A stretch of 64,000 bases of DNA from Pelomonas sp. Root1237 (GTDB lineage: Bacteria; Pseudomonadota; Gammaproteobacteria; Burkholderiales; Burkholderiaceae_C): assembly GCF_001425055.1 (NCBI RefSeq), contig NZ_LMDK01000019.1, forward strand, positions 372,001 through 436,000, written 5' to 3'. Made by a program: the position numbers and the translations under genes. The notes under the pieces were generated by a model. That model was not told the DNA's origin and did no database searches. It saw only the letters and a list, made by a program, of their open reading frames with translations. This document shows, one piece after another, positions 32,753 through 41,623 of this stretch (its first letter is position 1; each line of letters starts with the position of its first letter).

Positions 32753-34873
32753 TTAACGAGTAAATGCGGCGGCGTTGCCCGCGTCAACGTTGAGGACGTT
32801 ACCCGTGCTCTTGCCCGACTTGTCGCTGGCCATGAAGTACACCGCCTCTGCGATGTCCTCGGGCAGCACGCTGAGCTTGAGCATGCTGCGCTGGCGGTAG
32901 AACTCTTCGATGTTGTCGGTCTCGATCTTGTTGGACGCGGCGCGCTCTTCCTTCCACTTGCCGTCCCAGATGCGCGAGCCGCGGATGACGGCGTCGGGGT
33001 TGACGACGTTGACGCGCACGCCGATGGGCGCGCCTTCCAGCGCCACGCAGCGGGCCAGGTGGATCTCGGCCGCCTTGGCCGTGCAATAGGCCGAGGCGCC
33101 GGCGGACGCGACGAGGCCGTTCTTGCTGGCCACGAACACCATGCTGCCGCCGATCTTCTGCTGCTTCATCAGGCGGAAGGCACCGCGGCTGACCAGGAAG
33201 TAGCCGGTGACGAGGATGTTCTGGTTGCGGTTCCAGATCTCCAGCGTGGTGTCTTCCAGCGGCGCGGCAGAGGCGATGCCGGCGTTGGAAACGAGGATGT
33301 CCAGGCCGCCAAAGCGCAGCGCCGTGGCTGACAGCAGCGCTTCCACTTCGGACTCGGACGTGATGTCACCGCGCACGGCGGCCACGTTGTCCTTGCCGCC
33401 AGCCTTCAGCAGGTTCTGGCGGGCTTCTTCCAGCGCCTCGGCGTCGATGTCGGTCAGCATCACGCAGGCGCCTTCCTGCAGCAGCTGGCGTGCCACCGCC
33501 TGGCCGATGCCGCCGGCGCCGCCGGTCACCAGGGCCACGCGGCCGGCCAGGCTCTTGGGCTTGGGCATGCGCTGCAGCTTGGCTTCTTCAAGCAGCCAGT
33601 ACTCGATATCAAAGGCTTCCTGCTCGGGCAGGCCGACGTATTTGTCGACGCCGTTCGCACCGCGCATCACGTTGATGGCGTTGATGTAGAACTCGCCGGC
33701 GATGCGGGCGGTGGCCTTGTCCTTGGCGAAGGACAACATGCCCACGCCGGGGATCAGGTAGATGATGGGGTTGGCATCGCGCACGGCCGGGCTGTTGGCG
33801 CGCTTGCAGCGCTCGTAATAGGCCACGTAGTCGGCGCGGTAGTCGTCCAGCGCCTTGTCCAGGCCGGCCAGCAGCGCGTCGACGTCAGGCCTGGCCGGGT
33901 CGAAGTCCAGCACCAGCGGGCGGATCTTGGTGCGCAGGAAGTGGTCGGGGCAGGACGTGCCCAGGGCGGCCAGCGCGGCCAGGTCCTTGCTGCCGACGAA
34001 CTCCAGCACCGCGGCGCTGTCGTTGAAGTCGCCCAGCTTGCGTTCGCTGGCGCTGATGCGGCCGCGCAGCGCGGGCATCAGCTTGGCGGCGAGGGCTGCG
34101 CGCTCTTCGGCGGGCAGGGTGATGGTCTTGACGCCGCCGAACACCGGCTGCTTGATGTTCTCGGCCAGCCACTGCTCGGCCAGGCGGATCATCTCCAGCG
34201 TGATCTCGTAGCAGCTCTTGGCCGTGTCGCCCCAGGTGAACAGGCCGTGGCCTTCCAGGATGATGCCCTTCAGGTTCGGCTGCGACGTGGCCAGGGCTTC
34301 GAGCTTGAGGCCCAGGTCGTAGCCGGGGCGCTGCCAGGGCAGCCAGCCCAGCTGGCCGCCGAAGATCACTTCGGTCAGGCGGCGGCTGTCGGCACAGGCG
34401 GCGATGGCGATGATGGCGTCAGGGTGCATGTGGTCGACATGCGCCTTCGGGATATAGGCGTGCAAAGGCGTATCGATACTCGCCGCTCGCGGATTCAGAT
34501 TGAAGGTGCAGTGCGGCAGGTAATCCACCATCTCGTCTTCATGTTCCAGGCCGCGATAACGTTGCTTAAGCGCCTGCAGCTTGTCCATATAGAGCGTGGA
34601 GAAACCATCCAGCTTGATGGACCCCAAATCGCCGCCCGAGCCCTTGACCCACAGTACCTCGACATCCGCGCCGGTCAGGTGGTCGCGCATCAGAACCTTG
34701 GCCGAGGTATTGCCGCCGCCGAAATTCGTCACGCGCAAATCGGAGCCCAACAGATTGGAGCGGTAGAGCAGCAGTTCGGGTTCGCTCAACTTGGCTGCCA
34801 CGGCATCGTCCCACTTGGAGACGATGGGAGCCGTATCTGAGAATTTGGCGGGAGTTTGGGAATTTGCAGTCAT
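32753..34873 (-). CDS. rhaD: Bifunctional rhamnulose-1-phosphate aldolase/alcohol dehydrogenase
   Basis: The 706-residue protein fuses an N-terminal class II aldolase domain to a C-terminal short-chain dehydrogenase. The aldolase part has RVTNFGGGNTSAKV, VDHMHPDAIIAIAACAD with zinc-type histidines, and GIILEGHGLFTWGD. The dehydrogenase part, from about residue 440, has the GRVALVTGGAGGIGQAVARQ nucleotide-binding loop, DILVSNAGIA and SAYCTAKAAEIHLA with Tyr-x-x-x-Lys. It cleaves rhamnulose-1-phosphate to DHAP and L-lactaldehyde and processes the latter with NAD(H). ATG 34873 is preferred; an ATG at 34903 is possible. It is first in the minus-strand rhamnose operon, divergent from the DeoR gene. 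Confidence 0.95.
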   Translation of the reverse strand: MTANSQTPAKFSDTAPIVSKWDDAVAAKLSEPELLLYRSNLLGSDLRVTNFGGGNTSAKVLMRDHLTGADVEVLWVKGSGGDLGSIKLDGFSTLYMDKLQALKQRYRGLEHEDEMVDYLPHCTFNLNPRAASIDTPLHAYIPKAHVDHMHPDAIIAIAACADSRRLTEVIFGGQLGWLPWQRPGYDLGLKLEALATSQPNLKGIILEGHGLFTWGDTAKSCYEITLEMIRLAEQWLAENIKQPVFGGVKTITLPAEERAALAAKLMPALRGRISASERKLGDFNDSAAVLEFVGSKDLAALAALGTSCPDHFLRTKIRPLVLDFDPARPDVDALLAGLDKALDDYRADYVAYYERCKRANSPAVRDANPIIYLIPGVGMLSFAKDKATARIAGEFYINAINVMRGANGVDKYVGLPEQEAFDIEYWLLEEAKLQRMPKPKSLAGRVALVTGGAGGIGQAVARQLLQEGACVMLTDIDAEALEEARQNLLKAGGKDNVAAVRGDITSESEVEALLSATALRFGGLDILVSNAGIASAAPLEDTTLEIWNRNQNILVTGYFLVSRGAFRLMKQQKIGGSMVFVASKNGLVASAGASAYCTAKAAEIHLARCVALEGAPIGVRVNVVNPDAVIRGSRIWDGKWKEERAASNKIETDNIEEFYRQRSMLKLSVLPEDIAEAVYFMASDKSGKSTGNVLNVDAGNAAAFTR

Positions 34874-35325
34874 CAGCTTGCCTGTATTCAGTCCGTCATT
34901 CATCTCCGTGAGCGCAGCCTGCGACCCGGAGCCCGCCATTCGCGGGATTAGCGGAGCGCAGTGTGGGCCGAAACAGCGCGCCATGGTCGGCGCCGGTGCA
35001 GGAAATCAAAAGGATGAGCGAATGCATCGGCCGCGGCACCTCCGCTCACGAAACGCTCATGGCCGTGAGCGTTTGCTGATTGACCTTGTCACGCAGCTGA
35101 CGTAATCTGCACTTGGAACAGCGTTTCACCCAGGCTTTGATTGCTTCTGAGCGTGAGTGGATTGGGCTGTTGCTGCCGGCGCCTACGCTCACCGGCTGCG
35201 ATCAAGGAGCCGGCCTCAGCCGGGCCGCCAAGCCAAGCGACGCCTGCCCTTCAGAGGCTGGGTGCCATAAATACGAGACAACGGTCGCCACCGATTCTCC
35301 GGGGCGCCCGATAAAGGTGATCCAC
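34874..35325. promoter_or_regulatory. Divergent promoter region rhaD / deoR-type regulator, candidate operator
   Basis: This 452-bp region separates the rhamnose operon from its probable repressor gene. It contains a perfect 9-bp inverted repeat, AAACGCTCA (35051-35059) and TGAGCGTTT (35066-35074), with a 6-bp spacer. CGCTCACG (35043-35050) and CGTGAGCG (35064-35071) form an overlapping alternative pair. TGAGCGTTT recurs at 40257-40265 upstream of PL4, and the related AACGCTCAA lies at 11344-11352 upstream of the TonB receptor. I propose these as operators of the adjacent DeoR regulator. No clear -35/-10 elements are assigned. Confidence 0.55.
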
Positions 35326-36207
35326 ATGATCAATCACAAGCGTCACAAGCGTCTGCTCAAACTGCTGGACGAACGCGAGCACGCCAGCGTTCAGCAATTG
35401 ATGGACTGGTTGTCGGCCTCGGCCGCGACGGTGCGGCGGGATATTTCCTGGCTGGCCGCAAAAAACCAGTTGACCCGCACTCGAGGCGGCGCGCAAAGGT
35501 TGGAGCAGAAGAAAAAGTCATACACGCTGTCCAGCGAGACTTTTCAAAACAATGCCCAGCAACATACCGCCGCCAAGCGCGCCATCGCGCGTTATGCCAC
35601 CTCGATGTGCAATAACGGCGAAACCATCATCATCAATGGCGGTACCACCACCTTCATGATGGCGGAGTTTCTCGTCGAGAAGCAGCTGAAGATTCTTACC
35701 AACTCCTTCCTGATGGCCGAGCGCCTGCTCGTCACCAGCGACAACGAGATCATCCTGCCCGGCGGCAAGGTTTACCGCGAGCAGAACGTCATCCTCAGCC
35801 CGTTCGAGAACGACGTGGCCCAGCACCACTACGCGGCCAAGATGTTCATGGGCGTCTACGGGCTGTCCATCCTGGGCCTGATGGAGGCCGACCCGCTGCT
35901 GATCCAGGCGGAGAAGCGCCTCATCAGCCAGGCGGAGGAGCTGATCGTGCTGGTGGACAGCTCCAAGTTCCAGCGCAAGGCGGGCCTGGTGCTGTGCGGC
36001 TTGAACCGCGTGTCCACCGTCATTACCGACACCGGCGCGTCCGACAGTGCCGTGCAACTGCTGGAGCACTACGGCGTGCGCGTCATCACCGTGGAGCCTG
36101 AAGCCGTGGACCCTCGCGTGGTGGAGGCTTCGGCGCTGAGCTCGCATGACTATGCGGCCGTGCTGGAGTCGGGCTCCTACCACCGGCATGCGGGGCTGGT
36201 GTCTTGA
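35326..36207 (+). CDS. DeoR-family transcriptional regulator of the rhamnose/RG-I locus
   Basis: The 293-residue regulator has an N-terminal DeoR helix-turn-helix (LLKLLDEREHASVQQLMDWL; SAATVRRDISWLAAKNQLTR) and a C-terminal sugar-phosphate-sensing domain (IINGGTTTFMMAEFLVEKQL; LTNSFLMAERLLV; ILPGGKVYREQNVI; LVDSSKFQRKAGL). DeoR proteins usually repress catabolic operons until a phosphorylated intermediate binds; rhamnulose-1-phosphate would fit (inference). ATG 35326 is set by AGGTGA 6-7 bp upstream. The stop overlaps the kinase start, so the repressor and kinase are coupled. Confidence 0.93.
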   Translation: MINHKRHKRLLKLLDEREHASVQQLMDWLSASAATVRRDISWLAAKNQLTRTRGGAQRLEQKKKSYTLSSETFQNNAQQHTAAKRAIARYATSMCNNGETIIINGGTTTFMMAEFLVEKQLKILTNSFLMAERLLVTSDNEIILPGGKVYREQNVILSPFENDVAQHHYAAKMFMGVYGLSILGLMEADPLLIQAEKRLISQAEELIVLVDSSKFQRKAGLVLCGLNRVSTVITDTGASDSAVQLLEHYGVRVITVEPEAVDPRVVEASALSSHDYAAVLESGSYHRHAGLVS

Positions 36208-37598
36208 GCCCTGGGGCCGGCGATCTCGTTTCAGGCACCGTCGTCCTCGACATCGGCAAGACCAACGCCAAGCTGACCCTCATCGACGCGGCTGGCAAGA
36301 CGCTGGCCGAAGCGCGCACGCCCAATACCGTGCGGCGAGACGAGCCCTATCCGCACCACGACACCGAGAGGCTGTGGGGCTGGATGCTGGGCCAACTGCG
36401 CGAGCTTTCCACGCTGGCGCGCATCCGCGCCATCGTGCCCGTCACCCACGGCGCGACGGCGGCGTTGATCGATGGCGCCGGCCTGGTGCTGCCGGTGCCT
36501 GACTATGAGCATGTGCCGGGCGACGCCGTCGATGCCGCTCGCTATGACACGCTGCGGCCGCCGTTCGACGAGAGCGGTTCGCCGCGGCTGCCGGCCGGCC
36601 TCAACCTCGGCCGCCAGCTGGACTGGCTGCAGGCGCGCTTTCCCGAGGAGTTCGCTCGCACGCGACATGTGCTGATGTACCCGCAGTACTGGGCCTGGCG
36701 GCTGTGCGGGGTGGCTGCGAGCGAGGTCACTTCCTTGGGTTGCCATACCGACCTGTGGCGTCCCCGGGTGGGCCGCTGGTCCAGCCTGGTCGAGCGCCTG
36801 GGCTGGGAGAAGCTGTTCCCGCCGCGCCGCGATGCCTGGTCGCGCTTGGGCAAGCTGCGGCCCGAGCTGGCCGCGGACACCGGCCTGCCCGGCGACTGCG
36901 AGATCGTCTGCGGCATCCACGACAGCAATGCCTCGCTGCTGCGCCATCTGCTGACCCTGCAGCAGAGCGGCCCCTGCACGGTGCTGTCCACCGGCACCTG
37001 GGTCATCGCGGCGGCCCTGGGCTCGGCAACCAGGCCTCTCGTCGAGGCCCACGACATGCTGGCCAACTGCGATGTCTTTGGCGACGCAGTGCCCTGTATC
37101 CGTTTCATGGGTGGGCGCGAATTCGGTGCCATTGCCGGTGCGCAACCGGCCAGTTTCGGTCTGGACGAACTGCAGCGACTCATTGCACAGCGCACCCTGG
37201 CCTTGCCCTGCTTTGCCGAAACCGGCGGGCCGTTCGCGGGCCAGCCCGGCCGTGTCACCGGCCCAGCACCCCAGACGCCCGCCGAACAGGCCGCGCTGGC
37301 CACGCTCTACGTCGTGCTGATGGCCGACCATTGCCTGGCCGCCCTGGGCACCACCGGCCGTGTCGTCGTCGAAGGCGCATTCACGGCCAACCGCTGGTTC
37401 GGCCCGCTGCTGGCCGGCCTGGCCGAAGGCCGCGACGTGACCGTGTCGGACGACAGCAGTGGCACGACCTGCGGCGCCTGGCTGCTGGACGCCTGGGGCA
37501 GCGCGCCCGAGGCGGCAGCCGCGCCGGTGGCCGCATTGAACCTGCCGGGATGGCGTGCTTACCGCGAGGCCTGGCGTACCGAGGCCGGCACAACCTGA
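36204..37598 (+). CDS. Rhamnulokinase (FGGY family)
   Basis: This 464-residue sugar kinase of the FGGY fold has the N-terminal phosphate-1 loop VVLDIGKTNAKLTLID, VPVTHGATAALID, GLNLGRQLDWLQARFPEEFA, a conserved GIHDSNASLLRH, and VLSTGTWVIAAALG (phosphate-2/adenosine region). Position between the DeoR regulator and the end of the unit, divergent from rhaI/rhaD, identifies L-rhamnulose as the substrate. The start codon appears to be TTG at 36204, overlapping the deoR-type stop (TTGA). No ATG or GTG lies before the conserved first strand. A strong hairpin terminator follows. Confidence 0.9.
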   Translation: MSPGAGDLVSGTVVLDIGKTNAKLTLIDAAGKTLAEARTPNTVRRDEPYPHHDTERLWGWMLGQLRELSTLARIRAIVPVTHGATAALIDGAGLVLPVPDYEHVPGDAVDAARYDTLRPPFDESGSPRLPAGLNLGRQLDWLQARFPEEFARTRHVLMYPQYWAWRLCGVAASEVTSLGCHTDLWRPRVGRWSSLVERLGWEKLFPPRRDAWSRLGKLRPELAADTGLPGDCEIVCGIHDSNASLLRHLLTLQQSGPCTVLSTGTWVIAAALGSATRPLVEAHDMLANCDVFGDAVPCIRFMGGREFGAIAGAQPASFGLDELQRLIAQRTLALPCFAETGGPFAGQPGRVTGPAPQTPAEQAALATLYVVLMADHCLAALGTTGRVVVEGAFTANRWFGPLLAGLAEGRDVTVSDDSSGTTCGAWLLDAWGSAPEAAAAPVAALNLPGWRAYREAWRTEAGTT

Positions 37599-37614
37599 TC
37601 AACCCATGTTGAGA

Positions 37615-37646
37615 AAAGGGCCGGCCTCTCGCGAGGCCGGCCCTTT
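37615..37646. terminator. Bidirectional hairpin terminator
   Basis: AAAGGGCCGGCCTC (37615-37628) and its exact complement (37633-37646) form a 14-bp stem with a 4-nt loop. The A-run on one side and T-run on the other let it work for both the kinase gene (plus) and the PEP-CTERM gene (minus). Confidence 0.88.
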
Positions 37647-37664
37647 GACGTTGGGCTCGTTCGA

Positions 37665-38333
37665 TCAGCTGCTGCGGCGGCGACGAAGCGCGGCCAGGCC
37701 CAGGCAGGTCAGCGCCAGGGAGCCAGGCTCGGGGATGGTGAAGGCACGCACGCTGTCGATGGCCGGCACGCTGTAGCCGCTCGTGTCGGTCGCGCTGTCG
37801 AAGGCATAGACCCGCACTTCGTCAAAGCCGACGGCGTCACTCAGCCCGAGTACGCCGCCAATGCCCGCCGCGCCCAGGGACACGCGACCGGTGCCGGTCT
37901 GCACGCCGTCCAGCCAGGTCTGCCACATCAGGTAGATGCTGGCGTAGCCCGAATCGACGGCGAACTCGATGCCGTTGAGGTCGCGTGCAGTGCTGCGGAT
38001 GGACAGATAGGCGTTCATGCCTGCGGTGGCGAAGTAGTTGCCCGCGAAGGATTGGCTGTAGGTCTCCCCGGCGCCCAGGTCCACGCAGTTGCCACCGGCA
38101 TAGCCGCAGCCGCCGTTGTCGTTGGCAAAGCCCGTGTGGCTGAACAGCAGGCCGCCTTCTGACCAGGGACTGTCCAGGTTGATGTTGGCCTCGAAGTCGG
38201 CAGCGGAGGTCAGGTGCGCTGCGCTCGGCGTGGCGCTGCCGGCGCCAGTGGTCTGCACGACGGCAGCGCTGACGTGGGCTGCCAGCAAGGCAGAGGCGAG
38301 GAGGGCGATGGTTTTCATGGGAAGAGCGTTCAT
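37665..38333 (-). CDS. PEP-CTERM sorted surface protein coupled to PL4
   Basis: The 222-residue protein has an N-terminal signal (MKTIALLASALLAAHVSAAV). The body includes GGCGYAGGNCVDLGAGETYS and SIRSTARDLNGIEFAVDSGY. The C-terminal sorting signal is a PEP motif in FTIPEPGSLALT, a short helix and the basic tail RRRRSS. Exosortase-dependent anchoring at the cell surface is expected. ATG 38333 overlaps the PL4 stop (ATGA); ATG 38318 is an alternative. Coupling to an RG-I lyase suggests it helps hold or bind the polymer at the surface, which is an inference. Confidence 0.85.
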   Translation of the reverse strand: MNALPMKTIALLASALLAAHVSAAVVQTTGAGSATPSAAHLTSAADFEANINLDSPWSEGGLLFSHTGFANDNGGCGYAGGNCVDLGAGETYSQSFAGNYFATAGMNAYLSIRSTARDLNGIEFAVDSGYASIYLMWQTWLDGVQTGTGRVSLGAAGIGGVLGLSDAVGFDEVRVYAFDSATDTSGYSVPAIDSVRAFTIPEPGSLALTCLGLAALRRRRSS

Positions 38334-40156
38334 TGCGCGGCAATCAGATCGATGGCATCGAAGGACAGCGCCGGGCTCAGGAAGGCGGCACCGGCGGTGC
38401 CGCTGACGGTGTTGATGGTCAGCACGTTGGTGCCGACGACCAGCTGCGCGGCGGGGATGTCGAAGCTGTAGGTGCGGTTGAAGCCGCGGTAGGTGCCCAC
38501 GGTCAGGTTGCGCGACACCTTGGGCGGTGCGGCGGGAATGGCCGACGTCCAGCTGTTGACCGTGACCTGTGGGCGGGCGCCGGCGAAGTCGGCCGTGGTG
38601 CCGAGGCGCAGCCGCAGCGGCGCGGTGTTCTGGCCGCGCTTGAGCGTGAAGCGCACCTGCAGGCCGTTGTTGACATCCTTCCATTGATAGGCGGGCCATT
38701 GCGTTGCGGCATTGGATTGGCCGATGACGAAGGGACTGATATTCCACGACGCCATGCGCACGTCGGACGGGTGCATGAAGGTCAGCTTGTCGCCGTTGAT
38801 GAACTCCTGCGGCGTGCCGTCCCAGTGGCCGATGCGCCACAGCGCCGGCGTGGCCTCGGGGTCGGCCGTGATGGCCACCGGGTTCAGCGCGTACGTGGCA
38901 TTGGCGGTCACCGTCACCCAGCCGGTCTGCACGGCCAGCTCGCCCTTGTAGACCGTCATCGTGTAGACGCCGGGCAGCATGCCCGTGGCCGTGAAGTGGC
39001 CGTCGACGGGGTCGGCGTCGGCCCAGTACTGTGCCTGCGCGTTGGCGAAGCCCACCGTGTAGGGCAGGCCGGCGATGCGGCCCGTGAGGCCGGCGCCGCT
39101 GACCGAGCCTCGGCTCACCGGAGGCACGTAGCCCACCAGGCCCACGTTGCCGTACCAGCTGGTGTCGGGGCGGGCCGTGGGGGCCGTGCCGTCGTTGAAG
39201 ATCATCGTGTAGGTGTTCAGTACACCCATGCGGAAGGCTTCCGTCTGGGCCTCGCCGTAGTTGACGATGTAGGTCAGCTCGTTGGTCGTGTCGGTGATCT
39301 GCTGCAGCAGGCTGCGGTAGAAGGGGCCGCCGGAGCCGCCTTCGTTGTTGTCGCGCCAGAACCAGATGCCCACGCCAGGGCCGGAGCCGCCGACGAACTC
39401 CCAGTCCTTCAGCCGGCGGTTGGCGTAGTGCTTGGAGCGGGACTGGCCGTATCGCGCATCGGTGGCCGGGAAGCCGAACACGTCGCTGGCCTCGATGGCG
39501 CCGCTGGTGCCGCGCAGGTCCTCGGCCCAGAAGCTCTCGCCGTTGTAGGTGCGCAGGCCACCGGCCGCGTTGGCCGGGCCGCCGTTGGGCAGCCTGGCGA
39601 TGGGGATGCGGGCGATGAAGCGCACCAGGCCGTGTACGTCCGGCTCTTCGGTGAAGTGCGTGCCCATGTGGATGTTGGACTCGCCCTTCTTCACCAGGTA
39701 GTAGTGCGTCAGCACGCCACCCTTGGTGCTGGTGCTGGTGAGGGTGACGCGGATGTAGTCGCTCGCGTTGACCACGCCGCCATTGCTGCTGGAAGCCGGC
39801 GTCACGGTGCCGTTGGCGCTGACGGCCTCCACCTTCAGGCCCACGGCGCTTACGCCGTTGTAGAGCCAGTCGGCCCCGGAGTTGAGCTGCGTGCCGCGGG
39901 CGGGGTCGGCGTACTCCACGCCCTTGTAGACCATGCTGGACAAGTCGCCGATGGCCGTGGTGCTGCTGCTGTCCCAGCCACGCACCTTGAACACCAGGCC
40001 GCCATCGGTGTCGATGACGTACTGCGGTCGCGCCGCGTTGTTGTTGTCGTGGACGGTGGTGATGCTGAAGGCGGCCATCGCGGCCGGTGCCGCCGCGGCG
40101 AGCAGGCCTGCGGCCAGCCAGCGCACCCAGGGCGGGCGCGTGCTTGTGGTGTTCAT
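38330..40156 (-). CDS. Rhamnogalacturonan lyase, PL4
   Basis: PL4 endolyases cut the Rha-GalA bond in the RG-I backbone by beta-elimination. The 608-residue protein starts MNTTSTRPPWVRWLAAGLLA with signal cleavage near AMA. The catalytic domain is a beta-sandwich with YVIDTDGGLVFKVRGWDSSS, THYYLVKKGESNIHMGTHFT, SKHYANRRLKDWEFVGGSGP and GVGIWFWRDNNEGGSGGPFY. A fibronectin-like insert follows (GHFTATGMLPGVYTMTVYKG). The C-terminal carbohydrate-binding jelly roll has LWRIGHWDGTPQEFINGDKL and SFDAIDLIA. The three-domain order is the family's. AGGAGA lies 5 bp before ATG 40156. A TGAGCGTTT motif about 100 bp upstream matches the candidate DeoR operator. Confidence 0.95.
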   Translation of the reverse strand: MNTTSTRPPWVRWLAAGLLAAAAPAAMAAFSITTVHDNNNAARPQYVIDTDGGLVFKVRGWDSSSTTAIGDLSSMVYKGVEYADPARGTQLNSGADWLYNGVSAVGLKVEAVSANGTVTPASSSNGGVVNASDYIRVTLTSTSTKGGVLTHYYLVKKGESNIHMGTHFTEEPDVHGLVRFIARIPIARLPNGGPANAAGGLRTYNGESFWAEDLRGTSGAIEASDVFGFPATDARYGQSRSKHYANRRLKDWEFVGGSGPGVGIWFWRDNNEGGSGGPFYRSLLQQITDTTNELTYIVNYGEAQTEAFRMGVLNTYTMIFNDGTAPTARPDTSWYGNVGLVGYVPPVSRGSVSGAGLTGRIAGLPYTVGFANAQAQYWADADPVDGHFTATGMLPGVYTMTVYKGELAVQTGWVTVTANATYALNPVAITADPEATPALWRIGHWDGTPQEFINGDKLTFMHPSDVRMASWNISPFVIGQSNAATQWPAYQWKDVNNGLQVRFTLKRGQNTAPLRLRLGTTADFAGARPQVTVNSWTSAIPAAPPKVSRNLTVGTYRGFNRTYSFDIPAAQLVVGTNVLTINTVSGTAGAAFLSPALSFDAIDLIAAQ

Positions 40157-40369
40157 GGAGTCTCCTGGTTTCGTGTCGTTGTTCACGGTCTGTGGACTTG
40201 GCCGCAAACCGGAGCGGAATGTAGGCAGCGCCTGACTCCGCGTGTACTCAACCCGTTGAGCGTTTGAACAGCGCCGCTCTCGCGTCTTCGAAGCTTCGCT
40301 CAGAGGAGCGCTACCACTGCGTTTGCGATAACCGTTGCGACATCGCGCACGGTGTCAAAGCGCGTCAAC
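40157..40369 (-). promoter_or_regulatory. PL4 promoter region
   Basis: The 213-bp region holds TGAGCGTTT at 40257-40265 inside a small palindrome (CTCAACCCGTTGAG, 40247-40260). This is the same nonamer as in the rhamnose divergent promoter. No confident -35/-10 pair is seen. It also contains the 3' flank of the serine-hydrolase gene, with no obvious terminator. Confidence 0.5.
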
Positions 40370-41623
40370 TCACTTCATCAGCGCCTGGTAGGTCAGCGTG
40401 CGCACGCGCAGATGCAGCGTCGAATTTCCCGCGGGCCGCAGCTGCGTCATGAAGAGGATGACGAGGCGCTCCTTCGGGTCCACCGTGTACTGCGGGAAAT
40501 AGGCGCTGCCCCAGCCGAAAGCGCCTTCGCTGCCCAGTTCCTTGAAGCCGCCGCGTTTCACGTTGACCCAGAAGCCCAGCCCGAAGCCATCGGCATCGCC
40601 GCCGGATTTGGAACCGAGATGGTCGGCCGTCATCAGCGCCACGGTGTGGGGCGCGAGGATGCGCACGCCATCCAGCTCGCCCTTGTTCAGCAGCATCTGC
40701 AGGAAGCGCGTGTAGTCGCCCGCGGTGCTCAGCATGCCGGCGCCGCCGGACAGCAGCTTGCGCGGGCCGTTGACGAAGTCGCTCTTCGCAGACGTTTCCA
40801 TCAGCTTGAGCTGACCGCCTTCCAGCCCGTAGACATTGGCGAGGCGTTCGACCTTGTCAGCGGGCAGGAAGAAGCTCGTGTCCGGCATGCGCAGCGGGTC
40901 GGTGATGCGCTCCTTGATGAAGCGGTCCAGCGGCTGGCCGGAAACGACCTCGACGAGGCGGCCCAACACGTCGGTGGCGTAGCCGTAGATGAATTGCTCA
41001 CCCGGTTGGCTCTGCAGCGGCAGCGCGGCGAAGCGGGCGGTCCACTGTGCCAACGTCTCGTCGTTGCCGACGAGGTACCAGTCCTTCATGCCAGCAGCGC
41101 TGTAGGCGGCCTGGGTCGGGCCGCCGCCGTAGCTCATGCCGGCCGTGTGCGTCAGCAGGTCGTGGATGGTCAACGGGCGGCGCGGCTTCTCGGTGCCGCC
41201 TTGGGCCAAGGCGACCTGCATGTGGGCGAAGGCCGGCAGATAGCGCGCCACCGGGTCCTTCAGCAGGAAGCGGCCTTCCTCGTAAAGGATCATCGCCGCC
41301 ACCGTCGTCAGCGCCTTGGTCATGGAGGCGATGCGGAAGATCGTGTCCGTGCGCATCGGCCTGGCGTTCTCGATGTCGCGCTGGCCATAGGCCTTGAAGA
41401 CGACCGGCTTGCCATCGCGCAGCACGGCCATCACGCCGCCGGCGAGCTGCTGTTTGCCGATCTGCTCCTCGATGGCTGCGTCGAGCCGCTGCAGGCGTTC
41501 CGGCGAGAAGCCCTGTACGTTGACCGCGGCGGCCTTGGGCGGTGCGGCCGAGGTCGCCGGGGCGTGGATCAGCGCGGCGCAGGCCAGCGCCAGGGCGGCA
41601 AGGGGGGTTCTCATTCGGCTCAA
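40370..41623 (-). CDS. Serine hydrolase of the beta-lactamase class C/esterase family
   Basis: This 417-residue exported protein (signal ending at APATSAAP) has the serine beta-lactamase-like fold. The nucleophile motif SMTK is in FRIASMTKALTTVA (about residue 97). A Tyr motif is in QFIYGYATDVLGRLVEVVSG (about 210). A GWG segment near the C-terminus is in GAFGWGSAYFPQY. Members of this group are often esterases or peptidases rather than lactamases. Inside a pectin locus a role as carbohydrate or feruloyl-type esterase is plausible but unproven. ATG 41623 overlaps the CE12 stop; ATG 41614 is an alternative. Confidence 0.85.
   Translation of the reverse strand: MSRMRTPLAALALACAALIHAPATSAAPPKAAAVNVQGFSPERLQRLDAAIEEQIGKQQLAGGVMAVLRDGKPVVFKAYGQRDIENARPMRTDTIFRIASMTKALTTVAAMILYEEGRFLLKDPVARYLPAFAHMQVALAQGGTEKPRRPLTIHDLLTHTAGMSYGGGPTQAAYSAAGMKDWYLVGNDETLAQWTARFAALPLQSQPGEQFIYGYATDVLGRLVEVVSGQPLDRFIKERITDPLRMPDTSFFLPADKVERLANVYGLEGGQLKLMETSAKSDFVNGPRKLLSGGAGMLSTAGDYTRFLQMLLNKGELDGVRILAPHTVALMTADHLGSKSGGDADGFGLGFWVNVKRGGFKELGSEGAFGWGSAYFPQYTVDPKERLVILFMTQLRPAGNSTLHLRVRTLTYQALMK

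Noticed and set aside
38333-40267. Long plus-strand frame across the PL4 gene
   Set aside because: Antisense shadow of PL4, whose domains and signal peptide are convincing.
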